Source of the DNA: DATBSL01 sp964561785
Lineage (GTDB): Bacteria; Acidobacteriota; Vicinamibacteria; Fen-336
NCBI GenBank assembly: GCA_964561785.1
Contig: CAZLRF010000019.1
Location: 1 to 64,000, forward strand
DNA length: 64,000 nt
Direction: 5' to 3'
Shown here: in pieces, positions 46,524 to 53,614 of the stretch
Numbering within the stretch: position 1 is the stretch's first letter
How the letters are laid out: each line of letters begins with the position of its first letter
Position numbers and translations under genes: made by a program
Notes under the pieces: model-generated
Databases searched by the model: none
The model's input: only the letters and a program-made list of their open reading frames with translations
Told to the model about the DNA's origin: nothing

Positions 46524-47402
46524 TCAGAAGCCCAGTTCCTTCAGGTAGCGCTCGCCGCCTGGCCCGTTGAGCTGCCAGTACGGAAGGCGGGTCGAACCCC
46601 GAAGCGCGAGCTCCTCGCCCTCGGGCCCCCTCTGGCGGACGAGCCGGAAGGGGGAGGCCGCCTCGACCTCGAAGGCGAGGGTGCGGCCGCCCTCGACGGA
46701 GACGGTGTACACGGTCACCTCGAAGCGGCCGGCGGGAACGCTCGCCATCCTCGTGGCCGCCGAGCGGGAAATCTGGGCCTTCGTCCAGGCGAGGGGCTGG
46801 TGGCGCAGGCGAGCCCACAGCAGCGACGGGAGGAACGGCACGCTGCGGCTCTCCCCCGGGCCGAGGTAGGCGCCCATCCAGCCCCGGAGCAGGATGGGCA
46901 GGGCGTCTTCGACGACTCCTCCCGCCGGCCACTCGAGGTCGTCCACGCCGTCCGCTTCCCCGTCGAAGTAGCTGTGGAACAGGCCGGCGAGCCGGGATCC
47001 CCGCGGGGCGATCTGGTGCCACACGTGGCCGCACCATTCCTGGCTCGAGAAGCTGACCTTGGCGAGCGGCCAGCCGGGCGCGACGCGCAGGAACGTCGAC
47101 GTCATGACGTCGTAGTCGTAGATGCCGGTCGGGAACTCGCGCACGGCGTTCAGCTTCATCACGGGGTAAACGTCGGAGGCGGGGTGACGCCCGGGGTCCG
47201 CCTTCACGCGGAGCGTGTCGGAGAAGTCCTCCGTGACGTAGACGAGGACGGCCCGGCCCGCGCGCGGCGCGCCGTAGCGCGGCTGGGTGAGGGCGTAGCC
47301 GTTGAGCTCGGCCTTGCCGTCTCCCCAGTGCGCCCAGAAGTCCTGGGCGGCGACGGGAGCGGCGATCGACAGGGACAGCACGGCGGCGAGGGCGTGTCTC
47401 AT
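46524..47402 (-). CDS. Exported protein of unknown function
   Basis: 292 residues with a clear signal peptide (1-19, AAVLSLSIAAPVAA then QDFWAH). The mature part has many aromatics and conserved-looking elements such as WGDGKAELNGYALTQPRYG, VTEDFSDTLRVKADPG, SFSSQEWCGHVWHQ and YFDGEADGVDDL, and looks like a compact beta-rich periplasmic protein. One Cys. GGAGAG precedes the ATG. Ends 24 bp from ssrA, which is read in the same direction. I do not recognise a domain. Confidence 0.82.
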   Translation of the reverse strand: MRHALAAVLSLSIAAPVAAQDFWAHWGDGKAELNGYALTQPRYGAPRAGRAVLVYVTEDFSDTLRVKADPGRHPASDVYPVMKLNAVREFPTGIYDYDVMTSTFLRVAPGWPLAKVSFSSQEWCGHVWHQIAPRGSRLAGLFHSYFDGEADGVDDLEWPAGGVVEDALPILLRGWMGAYLGPGESRSVPFLPSLLWARLRHQPLAWTKAQISRSAATRMASVPAGRFEVTVYTVSVEGGRTLAFEVEAASPFRLVRQRGPEGEELALRGSTRLPYWQLNGPGGERYLKELGF

Positions 47403-47440
47403 GGACTCTCCGTGGGATTCGGGCGGCGCCGGCCCGTGAA

Positions 47441-48130
47441 TCAGCATAGCCCAATCGCCCCCGCGTGGCGGCACATCCCCCGCAGGGGGCACTCGCCGCA
47501 GCGGGGGCGCACCCGGCACACGTCCTTCGCGAGGAGCACGACCTGCGCGTGGAGCTCGCCGTAGAGCGCCGCGCTCCGCGGCAGCCGGTCCTCGAAGAAG
47601 CGCTGCAGCGCGTCGTAGGGCTCGTCGCCCCGGACGAGGCCGAGGCGGGAGAAGACGCGACGCGTGTACGCGTCCACCACGAACAGCGGCTTTCCCGCCG
47701 CGTAGAGCGCGATCGAGTCGGCCGTCTCTCGTCCCACGCCGTGCACTCCCAGGAGCTTGCGCCGCAGCGCGCGGGGCTCCTCCCGGCGCATGGCCTCGAC
47801 GCGCCCGCCGTACTCGGCTTCGAGGAAGTCGACGAGCGCCCGAAGCCGCTCGGCCTTGACGCGGAACGTGCCCGAGGACCTGAGCAGCGGGGCGAGCCGC
47901 GAGGCCGGCAGCCGGCTCATCGCGGCGAACGACAGCAGGCCGCGGCGGCGCAGCGCGGCGAGCGTGCGCTCGACGTTCGTCCAGGCGGTGTTCTGGACGA
48001 GGATCGCGCCGACGCACACCTCGAACGCCGAATCCCCCGGCCACCACCCCGAAGGCCCGTGGCGCTTCACCAGCAGGCGGTGGATCCGGAGGAGCAGCGC
48101 CCTTGCGCCCGCTCGTCCCGCTCGCGGCAC
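47441..48130 (-). CDS. Endonuclease III-related DNA glycosylase (COG2231 type)
   Basis: 229 residues, HhH-GPD fold with a C-terminal 4Fe-4S motif CRVRPRCGECPLRGMC. The HhH hairpin reads GVHGVGRETADSIALY: the Lys of Nth (GVGRKTAN) is replaced by Glu, while the catalytic Asp region is kept (FVVDAYTRRVFSRLG). That pattern is the endonuclease III-related COG2231 group, which contains monofunctional alkyl-base glycosylases such as MagIII. So a lyase-less glycosylase is the likely activity. GTG start. Confidence 0.87.
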   Translation of the reverse strand: MPRAGRAGARALLLRIHRLLVKRHGPSGWWPGDSAFEVCVGAILVQNTAWTNVERTLAALRRRGLLSFAAMSRLPASRLAPLLRSSGTFRVKAERLRALVDFLEAEYGGRVEAMRREEPRALRRKLLGVHGVGRETADSIALYAAGKPLFVVDAYTRRVFSRLGLVRGDEPYDALQRFFEDRLPRSAALYGELHAQVVLLAKDVCRVRPRCGECPLRGMCRHAGAIGLC

Positions 48131-48158
48131 GGGGCGACGATACAGGAGCGGGCTTTCG

Positions 48159-48187
48159 TTGACACCCCCGCTCGGGTGCCGGATAAT
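48159..48187 (+). promoter_or_regulatory. Near-consensus sigma70 promoter
   Basis: TTGACA, 17-base spacer, GATAAT; the best promoter in the window. The start would be near 48194, giving a 50-base leader before the GAF gene. Confidence 0.8.
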
Positions 48188-48243
48188 GCGCGGGGACGTA
48201 AGTCGGGATACTGCATGATTTTGGCTCGTCCGCCGAGGGGAAC

Positions 48244-49473
48244 ATGGCGCTCGAAGACGACCTGAAGGCCCGCATCTCCGCCCTCATCAGCCAGCAGATG
48301 GCCAACTGGGTCGTCGAGATCCAGCGATCCATCCAGGGCCACCAGGCGAGCCTCGTGCGCGCGCTCGACGAGCTCGGCGAGACCGTGGCCCGCTACGACG
48401 AGAAGGTGGACGAGTCGTCGATCGCGAAGGCGGTCGCCGAGGTCCTCGAGCAGCAGCCCCCGCCCGCGGCCGCCGCCGATTACTCGGGCCTGCGCGCCGC
48501 GATCGCCGCCCTCGACAAGGGAACGAACCTCCAGGAGGTCCTGATCGCCCTCGTCACCGAGGTCGCGAAGCAGACCGACCGCGCCGCGATGTTCATCCTG
48601 AAGAGCAACGCGGCCGTCGGCTGGTACGCGCGTGGCTTCGACCACAACGACGCGGTGAAGGCGCTCACGATCCCGCTCACCGCGGACACGCTCTTCCGCC
48701 TGGTGGCCCAGACGCGGCACGCGACGCGGGGCCACTCGAGCCACTCCCCGGCCACCGCCCAGGCCCTCGCCCGGCTGGGCGGCGACGGCCAGGGCGTCCT
48801 CGCCGTCCCCCTCGTCCTGCGCGACAAGGTCGCGGCCGTCCTCTACTGCGACACTTCCCAGGACGAGATGCCGCAGTCCACGGCCGACCTGGTCGAGGTG
48901 CTGGTCGCCTACGCCGGCCGGGTCATCGACCTGCTGAGCACGGCCGCGCGACCCGCCCCCGCCCCCGGAGGCGCGGGCGCGCGGCCGGGCATGGGCACCG
49001 CGCCGGGCATCGAGAGCACCGGACCCTCGATCCCGGTCGGCACGGGGACGATCCGCCCGCAGCCCGCCCCAAGCGTCGTGCGACCCCCGACGATGCCGCC
49101 GGGCCGCCTGCCCGCGGTGCCCGCCCCGGCTCCGGCTCCCACGCCGGCGCCGACTCCTCCTCCGATCGCCGCGCCGCCCCCTTCCACGCCGCCCGCCCGC
49201 GCGCTCGCCCCGGAGGACCAGAAGGCCCACGACGACGCGAAGCGCTTCGCCCGCCTCGTGGTCAGCGAGATCAAGCTCTACAACGAGGCGAAGGTCGCCG
49301 AGGGGCGCAAGACGAAGGACATCTACGAGCGGCTGAAGGAGGACATCGAGCGGGGCCGGCAGATGTACCACGACCGCGTGTCGCAGGCGGTGCGCGACGT
49401 GAGCGACTACTTCCACGACGAGCTCGTGCGGATCCTCGCCGGCGGCGACGCCTCCGCCCTCGGTCCCTCGTAG
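48244..49473 (+). CDS. GAF-domain protein with a Pro-rich linker and a conserved helical C-terminus
   Basis: 409 residues: helical N-terminus (1-60), GAF-like domain about 80-235 (AALDKGTNLQEVLIALV, FILKSNAAVGWYARGF, VPLVLRDKVAAVLYCD), a Pro/Ala linker about 240-315, then a charged helical domain about 320-395 with FARLVVSEIKLYNEAKV and DIYERLKEDIERGRQMY. That C-terminal segment seems to be a separate module I have seen in other proteins but cannot name. No kinase or output domain. Strong promoter upstream; GAGGGGAAC before the ATG. A cytoplasmic sensor/adaptor is possible. Confidence 0.85.
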   Translation: MALEDDLKARISALISQQMANWVVEIQRSIQGHQASLVRALDELGETVARYDEKVDESSIAKAVAEVLEQQPPPAAAADYSGLRAAIAALDKGTNLQEVLIALVTEVAKQTDRAAMFILKSNAAVGWYARGFDHNDAVKALTIPLTADTLFRLVAQTRHATRGHSSHSPATAQALARLGGDGQGVLAVPLVLRDKVAAVLYCDTSQDEMPQSTADLVEVLVAYAGRVIDLLSTAARPAPAPGGAGARPGMGTAPGIESTGPSIPVGTGTIRPQPAPSVVRPPTMPPGRLPAVPAPAPAPTPAPTPPPIAAPPPSTPPARALAPEDQKAHDDAKRFARLVVSEIKLYNEAKVAEGRKTKDIYERLKEDIERGRQMYHDRVSQAVRDVSDYFHDELVRILAGGDASALGPS

Positions 49474-49489
49474 GGGCGCGCGGCCGCTC

Positions 49490-51640
49490 TTGCTCGCGAC
49501 GCTCGGCCTTCTCCTCGCCCTGGCCGGTCCCGCCGCGGACCCGTCCGACTGGCGCCTCGCCGCGGACCCGCGCGACTCGGCGGAGGCGGCGGCGCGCGAG
49601 GCGGCCGTCCTCGAGGGCACCGACGCCCTGCTCGCCGCGGCGGCGCGCTTCCCCGGCACGCCCGCCTCCGGCCTCGCGCGGCTCGCGGCGGGGCTGCGCC
49701 TCGTCGAGGCGGGCCGCCCCGCCGACGCGGTCGCGCAGCTGTCCCACCCGGACGTCGCGCTCACCCACCTCCACGACCATGCCCTGCTCGCGCTCGCCCG
49801 CGCACAGGAAGCCCTCGGACAGAAGGACGCGGCCGCTCGCTCCGCGCTCGCGGCGGGGACCGACCCCGCGGGGGCGACGGCCTGCGACGCGCTGCCCCGC
49901 GCGGCGCGGCTCTTCGCCGCCTCCGGACAGCCGGCAATGGCCGCGCCGGCCCTCGAGCGCACGGCTGCGGCCTGCCCGCGCGAGGCGCCGTCCGCCCTCC
50001 TCGAGCTGGGGAAGGCTCACCTCGCGCTCGGCGAGCCGGCGGCGGCAGCGGCCGTCCTCGCGCGGCTCGACCGCGAGCACCCCGCCTCCCGGCCGGCGAA
50101 GGAGGCCCGCGCGCACCTCGCCGCCCTCGCCGCGCACCTGCCCCCGCACCCGGCCGAGGAGCGCGCTCGACAGCTCCTCGAACGGGGCGCGGCGCTCCTC
50201 GCCGCGGGCCAGGCCGCGGAGGCCGTGGTCGCCCTCCAGGCGGTGCCGACCGCGCAGCTTCCGCCGGCCGACGTCGACCTCCTGCGCGTGAAGCTGGGTC
50301 GCGCCCTCCTCGTCCGCGGCCGCGGCGCGGAAGGCCGCGCGGCGCTGCGCAAGGTCGGGCCGGGATCGCCCCACGCAGCCGAGGCCGCCTACCACCTCGC
50401 GCGGGACGCGGCCCGGCGCACGCGAGACGCGCAGCCCTACGTCGCGGTGGCCGACGGCTTCCCTGGAACCCCGTGGGCGGAGGAGTCGCTCCTCGCCCTC
50501 GCCAACCACTACCAGAAGGACGCCCTCGACGAGGCTGCGGCCCGCTGGTGGCGGCGTCTCGCGGAGGAGTTCCCCGACGGGCGCTACGTCGAGCGCGCCG
50601 CGTGGCGCGCGGGGTGGGACGACTACCGCGCCGGCCGGCACGAGGCCGCCGCCCGCCTGCTCGAGACGACCGCGCGCCTGCGGCCGCCGAGCGCCTCGAC
50701 CCCGGGCTTCCTCTACTGGGCGGCCCGCGCGCGCGCCGCGCTCGGGCAGAAGGAACGCGCGCGCGCCCTCCTCGCGGAGACGGTCCTCCGCTACAAGCAC
50801 GCCTACCACGGCATCCGGGCCCGCGAGGCCCTCGCCCGGCTGGGCGGGGCGCCCGCCCCCGCGTCCGCGGTGACGGCCGCGCTGCCGCCCCCGGAGCCGC
50901 CGCTCGGCGAGCCGCGCGCGACGCGGGTGCGCCAGCTCCTCCTCGTCGAGCGGCTCGACGAGGCCGCGGCCGAGCTGCGCCTCGTCCCCGAGTCGCCCCG
51001 CGTGCAGGCGACCATCGCGTGGATCGACTGGAGGCGCGGGCGGCTGCGCCCCGCGATCACCGCCATGAAGCGCGCGTACCCCGAGTGGGTCGGCGAGGCG
51101 GGCGACCGCCTGCCCCGAGAGGTCTGGCAGATCCTCTTCCCGCTGCGCTACGAGCGCGAGCTGCGCGCGGCCGCCGCCGAGGAGGGGCTCGACCCCGCGC
51201 TCGTCGCCGCGCTCGTCCTCCAGGAGTCGACCTTCGACCCCGGGGCCCTGTCCCGCGCGGGGGCGCGCGGGCTCATGCAGGTGATGCCCGCCACCGGCCG
51301 CACGATCGCCCGCGCGAAGGGCCGGCGCTTCCAGCGCGCCGCGCTCCACGACCCGGTGACGAGCCTCGACTTCGGCACCCACTACCTGCGGCAGATGAGC
51401 GAGCGCTTCGGCGGGGCGGTCGAGAAGGTCCTCGCCGCCTACAACGCGGGTCCCCACCGCGTCGACGCGTGGACGGCCTCGCGCGGGGAGACGAGCGCCG
51501 AGGAGTTCACCGAGAGCATCCCCTTCAGCGAGACCCGGGGCTACGTGATGATCGTGCTCGCGAACCGCGAGCAGTACCGCCGCCTTTACGGGCTGGAGCG
51601 CTCCGCTCCTGCCCCGGCGGTCGAGGGGGCGCGACCGTGA
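49490..51640 (+). CDS. Soluble lytic murein transglycosylase (Slt70-like)
   Basis: Cleaves peptidoglycan between MurNAc and GlcNAc to give 1,6-anhydro ends. 716 residues: hydrophobic start (LATLGLLLALAGPAA), a long Ala-rich TPR/superhelical region (about 25-530), and a C-terminal SLT domain with catalytic Glu579 in LQESTFDPGALSRAGARG, then GLMQVMPATG and KVLAAYNAGPHRV. The TTG start is uncertain. Its end overlaps the rph start by GTGA. Anhydro-MurNAc produced here could enter the AmgK/MurU route only after other steps. Confidence 0.92.
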   Translation: MLATLGLLLALAGPAADPSDWRLAADPRDSAEAAAREAAVLEGTDALLAAAARFPGTPASGLARLAAGLRLVEAGRPADAVAQLSHPDVALTHLHDHALLALARAQEALGQKDAAARSALAAGTDPAGATACDALPRAARLFAASGQPAMAAPALERTAAACPREAPSALLELGKAHLALGEPAAAAAVLARLDREHPASRPAKEARAHLAALAAHLPPHPAEERARQLLERGAALLAAGQAAEAVVALQAVPTAQLPPADVDLLRVKLGRALLVRGRGAEGRAALRKVGPGSPHAAEAAYHLARDAARRTRDAQPYVAVADGFPGTPWAEESLLALANHYQKDALDEAAARWWRRLAEEFPDGRYVERAAWRAGWDDYRAGRHEAAARLLETTARLRPPSASTPGFLYWAARARAALGQKERARALLAETVLRYKHAYHGIRAREALARLGGAPAPASAVTAALPPPEPPLGEPRATRVRQLLLVERLDEAAAELRLVPESPRVQATIAWIDWRRGRLRPAITAMKRAYPEWVGEAGDRLPREVWQILFPLRYERELRAAAAEEGLDPALVAALVLQESTFDPGALSRAGARGLMQVMPATGRTIARAKGRRFQRAALHDPVTSLDFGTHYLRQMSERFGGAVEKVLAAYNAGPHRVDAWTASRGETSAEEFTESIPFSETRGYVMIVLANREQYRRLYGLERSAPAPAVEGARP

Positions 51641-52434
51641 GCTTCCGCCTGGGCGACTTCAAGCGGCAGATCGACCCTTCGGTCCTGGAACGGGAGAAGG
51701 GCGTGCGCTCCGACGGCCGCACGGCGGACAAGCTGCGCCCGCTCCGCCTCACGGCCGGGGTCCAGAAGCACGCCGAGGGATCCTGCCTCGTCGAGCTCGG
51801 GGACACGCGCGTGCTGTGCGCGGCGAGCCTCGAGGACAAGGTGCCGCCCTTCCTCAAGGGCAAGGGCGAGGGCTGGGTCACCGCCGAGTACGGGATGCTG
51901 CCGCGGGCCACCACCACCCGCTCGCCGCGCGAGTCGGGCCGGGGCGGCCCCTCCGGCCGGACCCACGAGATCCAGCGCCTGATCGGCCGCTCGCTGCGCG
52001 CCGTGGTCGACGCGAAGGCCCTCGGCGAGCGCACGGTGTGGGTCGACTGCGACGTCCTGCAGGCCGACGGCGGCACCCGCTGCGCCTCGATCACGGGGGC
52101 CTTCGTGGCCCTCGTCGAGGCGCTGCGGCGCCTCAAGCGCGCGAGCGCGCTGCCCGAGGTCCCGGTCACCGACTACGTGGCCGCGGTCTCCGTGGGCCGC
52201 GTCGGCGACGCCGTCCTCCTCGACCTCAACTACGAGGAGGACTCCTCCGCCCAGGTGGACATGAACGTCGTCAAGACCGGCCGCGGACGCTTCGTCGAGG
52301 TGCAGGGCACGGCCGAGGGCGAGCCGTTCACCGCCGAGGAGATGCAGGCCCTGCTCGCCGCCGCCGACGCGGGGATCAGGGAGCTCGTGGCCCGGCAGCG
52401 CGAGGCCCTCGGCGGCTTCGAGCCGAAGGCCTGA
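51637..52434 (+). CDS. rph: Ribonuclease PH
   Basis: Phosphorolytic trimming of tRNA 3' ends. 265 residues from the GTG at 51637, with the core RSDGRTADKLRPL from residue 24, GSCLVELGDTRVLC, EYGMLPRATTTR, GRTHEIQRLIGR, CDVLQADGGTR and the final GTAEGEPFTAEE. The 22-residue extension before the usual start is odd; a GTG at 51703 with GGGAGAAGG upstream would give 243 residues, the normal length. The GTGA overlap with the transglycosylase favours coupled translation from 51637. Convergent with rdgB. Confidence 0.95.
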   Translation: MSFRLGDFKRQIDPSVLEREKGVRSDGRTADKLRPLRLTAGVQKHAEGSCLVELGDTRVLCAASLEDKVPPFLKGKGEGWVTAEYGMLPRATTTRSPRESGRGGPSGRTHEIQRLIGRSLRAVVDAKALGERTVWVDCDVLQADGGTRCASITGAFVALVEALRRLKRASALPEVPVTDYVAAVSVGRVGDAVLLDLNYEEDSSAQVDMNVVKTGRGRFVEVQGTAEGEPFTAEEMQALLAAADAGIRELVARQREALGGFEPKA

Positions 52435-52438
52435 CGCC

Positions 52439-53041
52439 TCAGCCCCGGCCGGCGAGCGAGGCGAGGAAGACGCGCAGCCGGGCGAAGGCCTTGCCCCGGT
52501 GGCTCACCCGGTCCTTCTCCGTCCGCGCGACCTCGCCGAACGTGCGGCCGAACGGCTCGTAGAGGAACAGCGGGTCGTACCCGAAGCCGTTCGTGCCCCG
52601 CATCGCTTCCGCGATCCGGCCCCGGACGCTCTCTTCGGCCCGGAACAGCACCTCGTCGCCGCGTGCCACCGCCACCGCGCAATCGAAGCGGGCGCCCCGG
52701 CGCTCGGGGGGCAGGCCCGCCAGCTTCGCGAGGAGGAGCCGGTTGCGGTCGAGGTCGCTCGCCCCCTCGCCCCCGAATCGGCTCGAGTAGAGCCCGGGCT
52801 CGCCCCCGAGCGCGTCGACCGAGATCCCCGAGTCGTCCGCGACCGTCAGGAGCCCCGAGCGCCGGGCGTAGGCGAGGGCCTTGATCGTCGCGTTCTCGAG
52901 GAACGTGGTGCCCGTCTCCTCGGGCGCGTCCTCGATCCCGATCTCCCGCGGGCCCACCACGCGGAAAGGCAGCCCCTCCACGAGGAGGCGCATCTCCCCG
53001 AGCTTGCCGGGGTTCTGGCTGGCGAGGAGAAGGTCGGCCAT
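52439..53041 (-). CDS. rdgB: XTP/dITP diphosphatase (RdgB/HAM1)
   Basis: Hydrolyses deaminated purine nucleotides (XTP, dITP) to keep them out of DNA. 200 residues: SQNPGKLGEM at 8-17 binds the base/metal, ETGTTFLENATIKA, VADDSGISVDALGG, SSRFGGEG, and the C-terminal GTNGFGYDPLF and SHRGKAFARL. Next to rph, a frequent bacterial pairing, here convergent (4 bp between stops). The gene start lies 36 bp from tRNA-Pro on the other strand. Confidence 0.95.
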   Translation of the reverse strand: MADLLLASQNPGKLGEMRLLVEGLPFRVVGPREIGIEDAPEETGTTFLENATIKALAYARRSGLLTVADDSGISVDALGGEPGLYSSRFGGEGASDLDRNRLLLAKLAGLPPERRGARFDCAVAVARGDEVLFRAEESVRGRIAEAMRGTNGFGYDPLFLYEPFGRTFGEVARTEKDRVSHRGKAFARLRVFLASLAGRG

Positions 53042-53076
53042 GCCCCGGCATGATACTGCTATCATCGCCGGCGGTC

Positions 53077-53153
53077 CGGGGAGTAGCTCAGCCTGGTAGA
53101 GCACGAGCCTTGGGCGCTCGTGGTCGCGGGTTCGAATCCCGCCTCCCCGACCA
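53077..53153 (+). tRNA. tRNA-Pro (TGG anticodon)
   Basis: CGGGGAG acceptor pairs with CTCCCCG; D-arm GCTCAG...; anticodon loop CTTGGGC gives TGG; T-arm TTCGAAT. CCA is encoded. First of three clustered tRNAs. Confidence 0.97.
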
Positions 53154-53237
53154 GCACGACCCACGAGACCCCGCGACAAGCGGGACCAAGCTGCGGTACT
53201 ATCGTCCGGTTCTGGAGTCGTCTGAAGTCCGAAGCGA

Positions 53238-53314
53238 GCGCCTGTAGCTCAGATGGATAGAGCGGCAGCCTTCTAAGCTGCGGGTCAGGGGTTCGAATCC
53301 CTTCAGGCGCGCCA
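53238..53314 (+). tRNA. tRNA-Arg (TCT anticodon)
   Basis: GCGCCTG pairs with CAGGCGC; anticodon loop CTTCTAA gives TCT; CCA encoded. The 84-bp spacer before it contains TACTAT, a possible -10. Confidence 0.97.
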
Positions 53315-53324
53315 TTCGACCGGT

Positions 53325-53403
53325 GGTGGCTGTAGCTCAGCTTGGTTAGAGCGCCAGGTTGTGGCCCTGGAGGTCGCGGGTTCGAATCCCGTCAGCCACC
53401 CCA
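53325..53403 (+). tRNA. tRNA-His (GTG anticodon)
   Basis: GTGGCTG pairs with CAGCCAC; an encoded G-1 (53325) faces C73, the histidine identity pair; anticodon loop TTGTGGC gives GTG; CCA encoded. Confidence 0.97.
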
Positions 53404-53413
53404 GACCACCTCG

Positions 53414-53614
53414 ATGACCGAGCGCGACGACACACGACCGATCCAGTGCGTCTCCTGCGGGCGCTCGTTCGCCTCCCCCCGCTGGTTCGGGCTGCAGGGC
53501 CCGCTGTGCAACGCCTGCCACGAGCGGCTCCAGCGGGAGGAGCAGGTCCGACTTCACCACACGGAGCGCTCGGCCGGCCTGCGCGGCTGGCTGCGCGGCC
53601 TCCTCGGGCGCTAG
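53414..53614 (+). CDS. Small C4 zinc-ribbon protein, tentative
   Basis: 66 residues starting 10 bp after tRNA-His. CVSCGRSFASP and CNACHERL form a C-x2-C...C-x2-C zinc ribbon, with a helical basic tail (HTERSAGLRGWLRGLLGR). Coding bias fits the neighbours, but no ribosome site is evident and it overlaps the 3' end of the VWA gene by 4 bp. Could be a small real gene transcribed with the tRNAs. Confidence 0.5.
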   Translation: MTERDDTRPIQCVSCGRSFASPRWFGLQGPLCNACHERLQREEQVRLHHTERSAGLRGWLRGLLGR

